Assembly (NCBI GenBank): GCA_003137095.1
Contig: PLET01000101.1
Coordinates: 120,849 to 175,345, forward strand
Length of the DNA: 54,497 nt
Reading direction: 5' to 3'
From: Gammaproteobacteria bacterium
Lineage (GTDB): Bacteria > Pseudomonadota > Gammaproteobacteria > Steroidobacterales > Steroidobacteraceae
Below are positions 16,374 through 24,685 of this stretch, in pieces. Both the position numbers and the translations under genes were made by a program. The notes under the pieces were generated by a model that made no database searches, was not told the origin of the DNA, and saw only the letters and a program-made list of their open reading frames with translations. How positions within the stretch are numbered: position 1 is the stretch's first letter; each line of letters opens with the position of its first letter.

Positions 16374-16964
16374 GTGTCGACTTATCCCAACGTGAAGTTT
16401 CTGACCAGTGCGGCCGCGGCGCATCAGTTCGGCGCGGACACCGGCCGTGAAATCGCGTTCGCAGGACGATCGAATTCCGGCAAATCCACCGCCATCAATG
16501 CGATCACACAGCGGTCGGGACTGGCGCGCGTCAGCCGCACGCCGGGACGCACGCAACTCATCAATTTCTTCGAACTGGTCCCCGCACGCAGATTGGTCGA
16601 TCTGCCGGGCTACGGATTCGCGAAGGTGCCGCAGTCGGTGCGTGCCGGGTGGCTCGCGCTGCTCGGACGGTACTTCAATGAGCGCGAGTCGCTGGTGGGC
16701 CTGATGCTGGTGGTCGACGGCCGCCGCGGTCTCGGTGCAGAGGATGCCGCGATGCTCGAGTGGGTGCTGGCGCGCGACCGCTGTGCGCACGTGCTGTTGA
16801 CCAAATCCGACAAGCTCAACCGCCGCGATGCGGAGCGCATATTGCGGGAGACGCGCGCAGCCTGTGCGGATACGGCGGTGACCGCGCAGCTGTTCTCGGC
16901 GCATGCCAAGCAAGGCCTGGAGGAAGCGCGCGAGGTGATGGACCGGTGGCTCGCGGCCGCCTGA
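16374..16964 (+). CDS. engB: Ribosome-biogenesis GTPase EngB/YsxC
   Basis: The 196-residue protein starts at GTG (MSTYPNVKFLTSA). GTPase motifs are complete: G1 GRSNSGKST (31-39), G2 threonine in SRTPGRTQ, G3 DLPG, G4 TKSD and a G5-like FSA. Length and motif spacing fit the EngB family, essential GTPases that help assemble the large ribosomal subunit. The cytochrome c4 gene is divergent, leaving an 86-base shared promoter gap. Confidence 0.97.
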   Translation: MSTYPNVKFLTSAAAAHQFGADTGREIAFAGRSNSGKSTAINAITQRSGLARVSRTPGRTQLINFFELVPARRLVDLPGYGFAKVPQSVRAGWLALLGRYFNERESLVGLMLVVDGRRGLGAEDAAMLEWVLARDRCAHVLLTKSDKLNRRDAERILRETRAACADTAVTAQLFSAHAKQGLEEAREVMDRWLAAA

Positions 16965-17000
16965 TAAAGCCTTGGATTTGCCGTCGCTTTTCGGGAGCAC

Positions 17001-17042
17001 AAAAAAAAGCCCCGATGGTCGCTCGAAAGCAGCCATCGGGGC
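17001..17042 (-). terminator. Rho-independent terminator
   Basis: GCCCCGATGG and CCATCGGGGC form a perfect 10-bp stem with a 14-base loop, followed on the minus strand by eight consecutive T. It ends the probable small RNA and would also stop readthrough from polA. Confidence 0.92.
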
Positions 17043-17100
17043 AGACCAACCCGGCATGGGGATGACAAACCGGGTCTTACCCGCTCAGGGAGAAGAGCGG
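17001..17100 (-). ncRNA. Probable small RNA downstream of polA (Spot 42 / ErsA position)
   Basis: Read on the minus strand, about 100 bases fold into three stem-loops: CCGCTC...GAGCGG with loop TTCTCCCT, ACCCGG...CCGGGT with loop containing CATCCCC, and a 10-bp G+C stem followed by eight T. The C-rich loops resemble the anti-Shine-Dalgarno loops of Hfq-type small RNAs. A TAATAT box lies about 7 bases before the presumed 5' end. The polA-engB gap encodes Spot 42 in enterobacteria and ErsA in Pseudomonas (known positions). Sequence kinship to those is not claimed. The alternative is a structured polA 3' UTR. Confidence 0.55.
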
Positions 17101-17101
17101 G

Positions 17102-17118
17102 GAGCGATATTATCGCTC
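17102..17118. promoter_or_regulatory. Perfect palindrome over the -10 box of the small RNA
   Basis: GAGCGATA-T-TATCGCTC is an 8-base perfect inverted repeat with a single central base. The minus-strand TAATAT box (17112-17107) lies inside it. It could be an operator that hides the -10 element, or a hairpin in a longer polA transcript. No good -35 box is seen at 16-18 bases. Confidence 0.45.
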
Positions 17119-17259
17119 AAAAAGTTAGATGGGGACAGTTTCCAAAAGTTCCAGTTGCCGTTCGTCTTAAATTTCGCGGTTCCGTAAGGCCTTAGAATCG
17201 TTACGGATTTCCAGGTCGGCGGCGGGAACCGACCCCGGCACCGGGCGGTTCAATTGGCC

Positions 17260-19992
17260 TCAATGCGCCTCATCCCAATTTCGGCCCACGCCCACATCGA
17301 CCTTGAGCGGCACTTTGAGTTCCGCAGCGCGCGCCATGTGGTCGCGCAGCTGCGCCACCACGGTGCCGATGGCCTCGTCCGCCACCTCGAGCACCAGCTC
17401 GTCGTGAACCTGCATGATCAGCCGCGCCGGCGCCTGCGAATGCTGCAGCCAGTCATCCACGTCGATCATCGCTCGCTTGATGATGTCAGCGGCCGTACCC
17501 TGCATGGGTGCGTTGATGGCGCTGCGCTCCGCATACTGGCGCAGCGCCTGGTTGCGCGATTGAATTTCCGGCAGATACAGGCGGCGACCGAACACCGTTT
17601 CAACGAAGCCGGTCGCGCGCGCCTGGCGTCGGGTTTCGTCCATGTAGCGCTTGACCCCGGGATAACGCTCGAAATACAGATCGACGTACTTCTGCGCATC
17701 GCCGCGACCGATACCGAGCTGGCGGGCCAAGCCGAAGGCCGACATGCCGTAGATCAGACCAAAATTGATCGCCTTGGCGGAACGCCGCTGGTCGGCGCTG
17801 ACCGAGGCCAGCTCGAGGCCGAACACCTCGGCGGCGGTGGCCTGATGGATGTCGCGATCCTCGGCGAATGCCCGCAGCAGGCTCTCGTCTCCGGACAGGT
17901 GCGCCATGATGCGCAATTCGATCTGCGAATAATCCGCGGCAACCAGCGACCAGCCGGGCGGGGCCACGAAGGCCTGGCGGATGCGCCGCCCCTCGGGGGT
18001 GCGGATCGGAATGTTCTGCAGGTTGGGGTCGGTCGAGGACAGGCGGCCGGTGGCGGCGACGGCCTGATGATAAGAGGTGTGGATGCGGCCCGTCCGAGGA
18101 TCGATCTGCTCCGGCAATTTGTCCGTGTACGTGGATTTGAGCTTGGCGACCCCGCGGTATTCCAGGATCAGCTTCGGCAGCGGGTAGGTGGCAGCCAGCT
18201 CGTCCAGCACGTCCTCCGCGGTCGAAGGCTGTCCGGTCGGTGTCTTGCGGGTCACCGGGATTCCCAGCTTGCCGAACAAGATCTCCTGCAGCTGCTTCGG
18301 GGAATCCACGTTGAAGGGGCCGCCGGCCTCGGCATGGGCCAGGGCCTTAAGCTCGCGCATGCGCGCCGCCAGTTCGGCGCTTTGCGCCTTGAGCAGCGCG
18401 GCATCCACCAGCACACCCGTGCGCTCCATGCGGTACAGCACCGCCACCAGGGGCTGTTCGATGGTCTCGTAGAGCGCCTGGAGCCTGGGCGTCGCCTCGA
18501 TCTTCGGCCACAGCGCCTGATGCAGCCGCAACGTGACATCGGCGTCCTCGGCCGAATATTCGGTGGCGCGATCGACGTCGACCTGGTTGAAGGTGATCTG
18601 TTTGGCACCCTTGCCGGCGACGTCCTCGAAATGAATGGTCTTGACGCCGAGATACTTCTCCGCCGCCGAATCCATGTCGTGGCGCGTCGCGACGCTGTTC
18701 AAGACGTAGGACTCGAGCATCGAATCGAAGCGCTGCCCGGCGAGAGCGATGCCGTGATTGGCGAGGACGTGCCGGTCGTACTTGAGGTGATGCCCGAGTT
18801 TGGACTTGCCCGCATCCTCGAGATAGGGCTTCAGAGCCGCGAGAACCTGTTCGCGATCGAGCTGCGGCGGCGCGCCGGCGTAGTCGTGTGCCAGCGGCAC
18901 ATAGGCAGCCTCGCCCGGCAGGACGGCGAACGACACGCCCACGATGCGCGCGCGCATGTAGTCGAGGCTGTCGGTTTCGGTGTCGAACGAGACCAGGGGC
19001 GCAGCTGCGAGTCTCGCCAGCCAGGCGTCGAGCTGCGGCCGTTCGAGAACCATCTCGTACCTCGGGGGAGGGCCGGCCGCGCCTTCCGTCGAGACCACCG
19101 TCAACGCCGGCGCGGCCGGCGCGCCGGCGGTTTGCGGCGGTGCGGATGCCTCGAGCGCCTTCAGCAATGCGCGCAAATCCAGCCGTGTATACAGCTCCCG
19201 GAGCCGCTCGCGGTCGGGTGCGGTGCATTGCAGCTCACCGGGCGACATCTCCAGCATCAACGAGGTGTCGATGAGAGCGAGCTTGCGCGACAGCTCGAGA
19301 ACGCCCAACTCGCTGCGCAAGTTCTCGCCCACCTTGCCCGTGATCTCGGCCGCGTGCGCGAGCAGCGCATCGAGGCTGTGGTATTGGTTGAGCCACTTGG
19401 CGGCGGTCTTCGGACCCACTCCGCTGACGCCGGGAATGTTGTCCGAACTGTCGCCGACCAGCGCCAGGTAATCGACCATTTGTTCCGGATACACGTCGAA
19501 TTTGGTCTTGACGCCGTCGCGGTCGAGCCGCGTATTGCTCATGGTGTTCACCAGCGTGATTTGCGCGTCCACGAGCTGCGCCATGTCCTTGTCGCCGGTC
19601 GAGATCAGCACCGCATAGCCGGCCGCCGCGCCGCGCCGGGCGAGGGTGCCGATCACGTCGTCCGCTTCGACGCCCGCGACGCGCAACAGCGGCAGCCCCA
19701 TTGCCGCGACCGCATCGAGCAGCGGCTGCACCTGTGCGCGCAGGTCATCGGGCATGGGCGCCCGATGCGCCTTGTATTGATCGAACAGATCATCCCTGAA
19801 GGTGCGTCCGGGGGCGTCGAAGACCACCGCGATGCGTTCCGGCGACTCGTCCTTGATGAGTTTGTTGAGCATGTTGAGCACACCGAGCACGGCACCGGTC
19901 GGCTCGCCGCGCGAATTGCTGAGCGGCGGGAGTGCGTGAAACGCGCGGTAGAGATAAGACGATCCGTCGACCAGGACCAGTTTTTCGCTCAT
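17260..19992 (-). CDS. polA: DNA polymerase I
   Basis: The ATG at 19992 gives MSEKLVLVDGSSYLYRAFHA, the usual PolA opening, and 910 residues, close to E. coli (928). The 5'-nuclease domain covers about 1-290 (acidic blocks AGVEADDVIG and STGDKDMAQLV). A proofreading 3'-5' exonuclease domain is present with intact acidic residues (SFDTETDSLD; KYDRHVLANHG). The polymerase domain holds motif A (VAADYSQIELRIMAHLS), the O-helix (RRSAKAINFGLIYGMSAFGL) and motif C (MQVHDELVLEV). It fills gaps and removes RNA primers. lptM lies 15 bases upstream on the same strand. Confidence 0.98.
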   Translation of the reverse strand: MSEKLVLVDGSSYLYRAFHALPPLSNSRGEPTGAVLGVLNMLNKLIKDESPERIAVVFDAPGRTFRDDLFDQYKAHRAPMPDDLRAQVQPLLDAVAAMGLPLLRVAGVEADDVIGTLARRGAAAGYAVLISTGDKDMAQLVDAQITLVNTMSNTRLDRDGVKTKFDVYPEQMVDYLALVGDSSDNIPGVSGVGPKTAAKWLNQYHSLDALLAHAAEITGKVGENLRSELGVLELSRKLALIDTSLMLEMSPGELQCTAPDRERLRELYTRLDLRALLKALEASAPPQTAGAPAAPALTVVSTEGAAGPPPRYEMVLERPQLDAWLARLAAAPLVSFDTETDSLDYMRARIVGVSFAVLPGEAAYVPLAHDYAGAPPQLDREQVLAALKPYLEDAGKSKLGHHLKYDRHVLANHGIALAGQRFDSMLESYVLNSVATRHDMDSAAEKYLGVKTIHFEDVAGKGAKQITFNQVDVDRATEYSAEDADVTLRLHQALWPKIEATPRLQALYETIEQPLVAVLYRMERTGVLVDAALLKAQSAELAARMRELKALAHAEAGGPFNVDSPKQLQEILFGKLGIPVTRKTPTGQPSTAEDVLDELAATYPLPKLILEYRGVAKLKSTYTDKLPEQIDPRTGRIHTSYHQAVAATGRLSSTDPNLQNIPIRTPEGRRIRQAFVAPPGWSLVAADYSQIELRIMAHLSGDESLLRAFAEDRDIHQATAAEVFGLELASVSADQRRSAKAINFGLIYGMSAFGLARQLGIGRGDAQKYVDLYFERYPGVKRYMDETRRQARATGFVETVFGRRLYLPEIQSRNQALRQYAERSAINAPMQGTAADIIKRAMIDVDDWLQHSQAPARLIMQVHDELVLEVADEAIGTVVAQLRDHMARAAELKVPLKVDVGVGRNWDEAH

Positions 19993-20007
19993 GCGCAATA
20001 CACCCGC

Positions 20008-20250
20008 TCAAGGGCCGGGAGGTGCCGCGGAGGTGGGCGGTGCCGCGGGGCTGGTCGGTGCCGAAGCGGGCGGCGCGCCGCCTGCCGGCGCGGATGCCGG
20101 CGGTGCGCTGCGGTCCGAATTCGCCACCCCCGGCTTCGAGACCACCGGCGCACGGGCATGCCTGTCCGGCAGCACCAGCGGGCCCTTCTGGCCGCAAGCC
20201 GCCAACATCTCGGCCGCACACAACATCAGGACCGCCCGGCGATAGCGCAT
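20008..20250 (-). CDS. lptM: LptM-type small lipoprotein (YifL family)
   Basis: The 80-residue product has a lipoprotein signal ending LAAC (Cys19). The family signature GQKGPLVLPD follows directly, then a low-complexity Ala/Pro/Ser tail. LptM stabilises the LptD-LptE translocon during disulfide maturation in E. coli (established). The ATG at 20250 gives a better signal than the GTG two codons earlier. The gene lies 15 bases ahead of polA. E. coli yifL instead lies near dapF, so the context differs. Confidence 0.8.
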   Translation of the reverse strand: MRYRRAVLMLCAAEMLAACGQKGPLVLPDRHARAPVVSKPGVANSDRSAPPASAPAGGAPPASAPTSPAAPPTSAAPPGP

Positions 20251-20342
20251 GCACACAGTATAACGCGCCAGCCGCCGCCTTCCGGCCGGAACTTAATGCG
20301 GGGAAATTCGTCCTAACTCGTGAAGTCATCGGAGGAACGCGG

Positions 20343-20942
20343 ATGAACAGGATCTTTTCGGGCATTTTTGCGGTTCTCGCGTTGGGGGGGATTTGCGTGC
20401 CGGCGTTTGCCGACAACATTCTTGGATTCAACGTGGGCGCTTCAGTGGGTGAATCCGATATCCACACCCCGGGCGATCCTTTCGGCTATCCGGGGGATTT
20501 CGACGAGCACCATGATGCGTGGAAGGTGAGCGTCGGCATACGGCCGATTTCGCCGGTGGGCGCCGATCTCGAGTACATTGATTTCGGCCATCCGAGCCAC
20601 TTCTACAACGGCAGTTACGATTCGGCGGATGTGCATTCGACCGCCACTGCGCTGCTCGGCATCGCGTATCTGCCGCTGCCCCTGCCGTTCCTCGATGTCT
20701 ATGGCAAGGCCGGCGTGGCGCGGCTGCAATCGAACACCAACGCCTCGGGCGGGACGTATTGCAACGTGCTGTGCTTCCCGTCATTCTCCTACCGACAGGA
20801 TCAGACGAACACGGACTTTGCCTTTGGTGCCGGAGTACAGACGAAAATCATGGGTCTCGCGGTGCGCGCCGAATACGAGCGCATCAACGCCAGCGGTTTG
20901 GATCCGGAGCTGTATTCGGTCGGGGTCACCTGGACCTTCTAA
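20343..20942 (+). CDS. Outer-membrane beta-barrel protein (OmpA/OmpW-like small barrel)
   Basis: GGAGG lies about 7 bases before the ATG and fixes the start: 199 residues with signal peptide MNRIFSGIFAVLALGGICVPAFA. The rest alternates polar and hydrophobic residues in about eight strands (WKVSVGIRPIS, VGADLEYIDFG, LDVYGKAGVARLQ, LAVRAEYERI) and ends VGVTWTF, the terminal Phe recognised by the Bam machinery. Two cysteines (CNVLC) sit in a predicted surface loop. Ligand unknown. The phosphoesterase gene begins four bases after the stop. Confidence 0.85.
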   Translation: MNRIFSGIFAVLALGGICVPAFADNILGFNVGASVGESDIHTPGDPFGYPGDFDEHHDAWKVSVGIRPISPVGADLEYIDFGHPSHFYNGSYDSADVHSTATALLGIAYLPLPLPFLDVYGKAGVARLQSNTNASGGTYCNVLCFPSFSYRQDQTNTDFAFGAGVQTKIMGLAVRAEYERINASGLDPELYSVGVTWTF

Positions 20943-20946
20943 CGCG

Positions 20947-22626
20947 TTGCGAAAGCGGCTGTCAGTCGGCGCCCTATTGGGGTTGTGCGTCTGCGCCCAG
21001 GCTGTCGATGCCGCGGCCGCGGGTCTGCGCCGCATCAGGACCATCGTGGTGATCTACGCGGAGAACCGCGCCTTCGACAATTTATTCGGCTATTTTCCGG
21101 GCGCGCGCGGCTTGGACGAGGTCATCGATTCCGCCGGCAGGCCGCTGCCCGCCTTTGTCCCACAGGTCGATCGCGACGGTAGCCTGCTCGCGACCCTGCC
21201 GCAGACCTGGGGTGGCGTCACGGCCCGCGGCGCCCTGCCGGTGGTGACCCAGGCGCAAAGCGCGGGTCTGCCGAATGCGCCGTTTTCGATCGAGACCGCC
21301 TTTATCGCGGCATCCGGGACGACGCTCGGCAGCGCCACGGTGACGCGCGATCTGGTTCACCGTTTTTTCGAAAATCAGATGCAGATAGACGGTGGCAGGA
21401 ACGATCGGTTCGCCGCCTGGTCGGACGCGGGCGGTCTGGCCATGGGCCACTACGATTACTCCGGGTCCGCCCTGTTCGCGCTCGCCAGGCAATTCGTGCT
21501 GGCCGACAATTTCTTCCAGGGCGCGTTCGGCGGATCCTTCCTGAACCACCAATACCTGATTTGTGCCTGCGCGCCGGTGTACCCGGACGCCGACAAGTCG
21601 GCCGCGAAGCCGTCCATCGCCGTGCTCGAACGGGATGCGGCGGGACGGTATTTGCCGCGACTCAAGAGCACCGCCGAATCGCCGCCCTCGGCGTTGGACG
21701 GGCCGCCGAGGTACGTCAAATCCGGCAATCTCACGCCGGCCGGTTATTTCGGGGATGAGCGCTTTTACGCCGTGAACACGATGCAGCCCGCCTATCAGCC
21801 GAGCGCCAACCCGCCGGCCGCGACCGACGCGCGCCGCCTGTACGCCGACCCGAACGCCTCGACCACGCTGCCGCCGCAGCCGGGGGCCACCATCGGCGAT
21901 CTGCTCGACGCCAAGCACGTCCGCTGGGCATGGTACGCGGGCGCCTGGAAGGCCGCCGTCAAGGACGGCAGCGCCGCCGGCACGCAGCACAGGGTCATCT
22001 ATGCGCCGGACACGCCCGACGGCGCCCCCGATTTCCAACCGCATCATCAGCCGTTCAATTATTACGCCGGATTCGATCCCGTGGTGCACGCCGCCCGGCG
22101 CGCGGCACGGCTGAAGGATTACCAGGACCTGCTGCGGGACATCGCCGCGGGCAGCCTGCCGCCGGTGGTGTTCTACAAGCCGCAGGGCAACCTCAATCAG
22201 CATCCCGGATACGCCACCCTCGGGGCGGGCGATGCGCACATCGCCGCCCTGGTCGGGAAGTTGCGTGCGGGCCCGCAATGGCGCGGCATGGTCATCGTCA
22301 TCACCTACGATGAGTTCGGCGGTGCGTGGGACCACGTCGCTCCGCCCCAGGCGGATCTGCTCGGACCCGGCACGCGTATTCCGGCGCTGATCGTGTCGCC
22401 GTTCGCGAGGCGGGGGATGGTCGATCACACCGCCTACGACACCGGTTCAATCCTGCGTCTGATCACGCGGCGCTTCGGACTCGAGGAGTTGCCGGGGCTG
22501 GCCGTGCGCGACCGGGCGCTGGTCGCGCACGGCGAACCACCCATGGGCGATCTTACGGCTTCGCTGGATCTGGGACCTGCGGCGGTGGTGGGGGCGGCGC
22601 CATGGGCGCGCTGCGCTTCACGCTGA
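20947..22626 (+). CDS. Secreted phosphoesterase (AcpA/phospholipase C family)
   Basis: No ATG precedes the conserved region. A TTG four bases after the previous stop gives MRKRLSVGALLGLCVCAQAVDAA, a proper signal peptide, and 559 residues. The phosphoesterase family core is clear: TIVVIYAENRAFDNLFGYFPGA (metal-binding Glu/Asn near residue 30), GSFLNHQYLICACAP, VVFYKPQGNLNQHPGY, and the metal block VIVITYDEFGGAWDHVAPP. RIPALIVSPFARRG is also typical. It resembles acid phosphatase AcpA more than the phosphocholine-specific enzymes. Probably a periplasmic or secreted phosphatase. Its last 74 bases overlap the end of the convergent FKBP gene. Confidence 0.88.
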   Translation: MRKRLSVGALLGLCVCAQAVDAAAAGLRRIRTIVVIYAENRAFDNLFGYFPGARGLDEVIDSAGRPLPAFVPQVDRDGSLLATLPQTWGGVTARGALPVVTQAQSAGLPNAPFSIETAFIAASGTTLGSATVTRDLVHRFFENQMQIDGGRNDRFAAWSDAGGLAMGHYDYSGSALFALARQFVLADNFFQGAFGGSFLNHQYLICACAPVYPDADKSAAKPSIAVLERDAAGRYLPRLKSTAESPPSALDGPPRYVKSGNLTPAGYFGDERFYAVNTMQPAYQPSANPPAATDARRLYADPNASTTLPPQPGATIGDLLDAKHVRWAWYAGAWKAAVKDGSAAGTQHRVIYAPDTPDGAPDFQPHHQPFNYYAGFDPVVHAARRAARLKDYQDLLRDIAAGSLPPVVFYKPQGNLNQHPGYATLGAGDAHIAALVGKLRAGPQWRGMVIVITYDEFGGAWDHVAPPQADLLGPGTRIPALIVSPFARRGMVDHTAYDTGSILRLITRRFGLEELPGLAVRDRALVAHGEPPMGDLTASLDLGPAAVVGAAPWARCASR

Positions 22627-23356
22627 GCAGTTCCACGTCGAATATCAGCAGCGAACCGCCGGGTATTTCCGGCCGCGGCGCTTTGCCGTAGCCGAGATCG
22701 GGCGGAATGAACACCTGCCACTTGGCGCCGGGCTTCATCCTCACGAGCGCTTCCTGCCAGCCTCTGATGACGTGCGCAAGGGAAAACGTCGCCGGCCTGC
22801 CGTTCGCATAAGAGCTGTCGAATTCGGTGCCGTCGAGCAGCCTGCCGCGATATTGCACGGTCACTTCGTCGCCGATGCCGGGCGATGCCGCATCCGCGTC
22901 GCCGGCCTCGATGACCTTGTACTGCAGCCCGCTGGCGGTGGATTGAATGCCGGGTTCGCGGCCGTTGCGTGCCAGGAACTCCTGCGAGGCCGAGAGATTG
23001 TGATCGATGGCGGCGTCGACCGCCGCCCGCACGAAGCTCTGCACGCGCTGCTGTTCGGCCGCCGGCGCGCGCTTGCCCGCGAGGCCTTCCTTCAGTCCCT
23101 GCTGCAGGGCTTCCAGGGTGATCGCGTCCTTGATACCGAGACCGCGCAGCTGGTTGCCGAAATTCAGGCCCATGAGGTAACTCGCGTCCTTCGAGGACAA
23201 GGCCGGCGGCGCGGGCGCAGACGCGCCCGGCGCATGGGGTGCCGACGCCGGTGTAGGTGCGGGTCCGGGCCCGGGAGTCTGGGCTCCGGCCGCGACCGCT
23301 CCCAATGCGAGGGCGCCGCAGATCAGCCGCCGTCTAATCCAATGAGTGGTTTTCAC
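22553..23356 (-). CDS. FKBP-type peptidyl-prolyl isomerase (Mip/FkpA-like)
   Basis: I take the GTG at 23356, giving MKTTHWIRRRLICGALALGAVAAGA as signal and 267 residues; a TTG three codons earlier is possible. A Pro/Ala linker precedes an FKBP_N dimerisation region (KDASYLMGLNFGNQLRGLG). The FKBP_C domain runs from about 140 to 245 with GDEVTVQYRGRLLDGTEFDSSY, VIRGWQEAL, MKPGAKWQVFIPPDLGYG and IPGGSLLIFDVELL. It should assist folding of exported proteins in the periplasm. An unusual Pro-run tail (APMAPPPPPPQVPDPAKP) is encoded opposite the phosphoesterase 3' end. Confidence 0.93.
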   Translation of the reverse strand: MKTTHWIRRRLICGALALGAVAAGAQTPGPGPAPTPASAPHAPGASAPAPPALSSKDASYLMGLNFGNQLRGLGIKDAITLEALQQGLKEGLAGKRAPAAEQQRVQSFVRAAVDAAIDHNLSASQEFLARNGREPGIQSTASGLQYKVIEAGDADAASPGIGDEVTVQYRGRLLDGTEFDSSYANGRPATFSLAHVIRGWQEALVRMKPGAKWQVFIPPDLGYGKAPRPEIPGGSLLIFDVELLSVKRSAPMAPPPPPPQVPDPAKP

Positions 23357-23433
23357 GGCGTGCAAGATACGCCACTCGCCAGCGATCTGGCTACCGGACC
23401 TGGAAACCGCGGGCCCTTTGCTATATCACGGGC

Positions 23434-24150
23434 CTATTTCACCTCGTACCCGCGGGCAGTCAGACAGGCCGCCATCGCCCGGTTGTAGCCGTCCCGGCTG
23501 CGCATGCCGGCGCCCGGCGCCACGCCGCCGCCGGGCTGCGTCGGATCGAATCCGGTCTGCGACTTCGCCCAGCTATGGCACTCAAAGCGGTCCGCGGCCT
23601 GCTTCTCATTGGTCTGGCCGTTCTTCGGATAGATGATCAGATCCTCCTGCGCGGAGGGCGGCGCCGAGGGCTGCTCGGCGTTGGCCGGCGGGGCCACGAC
23701 CGCATAGCCGTTGTCGGCGGCGTTCCACGTGTAGTACACGTCATTGGCGTAGTAGTAGGGCAGGCCGCCGATCCACACCGTGGTGTAGTAGGGCGGCAGC
23801 GCCGAAATCACCAGGCCCGCCGGCGGCCGGATGACCAGGAATCCCGGTCCGCCCGGGGCATACCAGATGCCGCCATAGAAATAATACGGGGCGCCGTGCC
23901 AATAGTACGGGTGGTAGCCCTCCGGCAGCACCCTCAAGGAGCTGCCGATCGCGGGGTAGTAATGGCCGTGGTTGTAGCGGCCATCGAGCACCATGCCGTG
24001 ATCGGCCCGGACGCCGGGCCGGCCCATGCGGTCGTGTTCGTGTTCGCGCTCTTGCGCCGCGCCCGCCGTGGCGCCGAGTTGCGAGCCCAGCAGCATGGCC
24101 GCGGTGAGTGCGAGGCCGCCCAATCTGCGTGAATTCAGTCCGATGGTCAT
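23434..24150 (-). CDS. Secreted Tyr/Gly/Pro-rich protein (DUF6515-like)
   Basis: The ATG at 24150 is preceded by GGAGGAG and gives a 238-residue protein with a signal peptide (LGGLALTAAMLLGSQLGATAGA). The middle is very rich in Tyr, Gly and Pro (YHPYYWHGAPYYFYGG), with a DUF6515-like layout. The C-terminal 60 residues hold two cysteines and an Arg/Ala helix ending MAACLTARGYEVK, a pattern common at the end of small envelope proteins. Its role is unknown; such proteins are often surface or matrix-associated. Family name from memory. Confidence 0.7.
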   Translation of the reverse strand: MTIGLNSRRLGGLALTAAMLLGSQLGATAGAAQEREHEHDRMGRPGVRADHGMVLDGRYNHGHYYPAIGSSLRVLPEGYHPYYWHGAPYYFYGGIWYAPGGPGFLVIRPPAGLVISALPPYYTTVWIGGLPYYYANDVYYTWNAADNGYAVVAPPANAEQPSAPPSAQEDLIIYPKNGQTNEKQAADRFECHSWAKSQTGFDPTQPGGGVAPGAGMRSRDGYNRAMAACLTARGYEVK

Positions 24151-24247
24151 GATCCGCTCCTCCGATGCCTGACGACTGAAACGCTGCCGCGGCTTGCGGG
24201 TTGACAGCCGAGCCCCGCCGCCTACATAGGGAGCCTGCGGGGGCATT

Positions 24248-24685
24248 TCAAGCCCCCAGCGCGCCGCGCTTGATGACGGCGACGGTCAGCCGCGACAGGC
24301 AGATCAGCTTCGCGGCCGCATCCCGGATTTCGATGGACCAGATCTGGGTCCTGCGGCCGATGTGCACCGGACGGGCGGTGCCGACCACCAGCCCTGCGCG
24401 CGCGCTGCGCACGTGGTTGGCGTTGATCTCCAGGCCCACCTGTTGATACTCGGCCGCGTCGATACACAGGGTCGCGGCGGTGCTGCCCAGCGACTCGGCC
24501 AGCGCCACCGAGGCGCCGCCATGCAGCAGGCCCTGCGGCTGCCGGGTGCGCCGGTCGACCGGCATGCTGGCGCACAGAAAATCATCGCCGAATTCGGTGA
24601 AGCGAATATCCAGGCGCTCGAGCAGGGTATCGGCGCACAGTGCGTTCAACGCCTCGAGCGACGGGGTGCCATGCCAGATGCTCAT
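24248..24685 (-). CDS. Hotdog-fold acyl-CoA thioesterase (YdiI/MenI-like), last gene of the arg operon
   Basis: The 145-residue protein matches the PaaI/YdiI group of hotdog thioesterases. QPQGLLHGGASVALAESLGS carries the catalytic Glu64 and the His55-Gly-Gly turn. The closing strands (RRTQIWSIEI) are also typical. Relatives hydrolyse aromatic or short acyl-CoA esters such as 1,4-dihydroxy-2-naphthoyl-CoA. Its ATG overlaps the argH stop (ATGA), so it is translationally coupled to arginine biosynthesis, an uncommon partner. It may act on the acyl-CoA supply of the pathway or simply ride along; the sequence cannot tell. Confidence 0.85.
   Translation of the reverse strand: MSIWHGTPSLEALNALCADTLLERLDIRFTEFGDDFLCASMPVDRRTRQPQGLLHGGASVALAESLGSTAATLCIDAAEYQQVGLEINANHVRSARAGLVVGTARPVHIGRRTQIWSIEIRDAAAKLICLSRLTVAVIKRGALGA

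Larger units (their letters stand above)
16965..17259. other. polA-engB intergenic region
   Basis: No protein gene is supported in these 295 bases. The gap lies between the converging ends of engB and polA and holds a strong minus-strand terminator, a structured leader-like stretch and a palindrome over a -10-like box, annotated separately as a probable small RNA. Confidence 0.7.
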
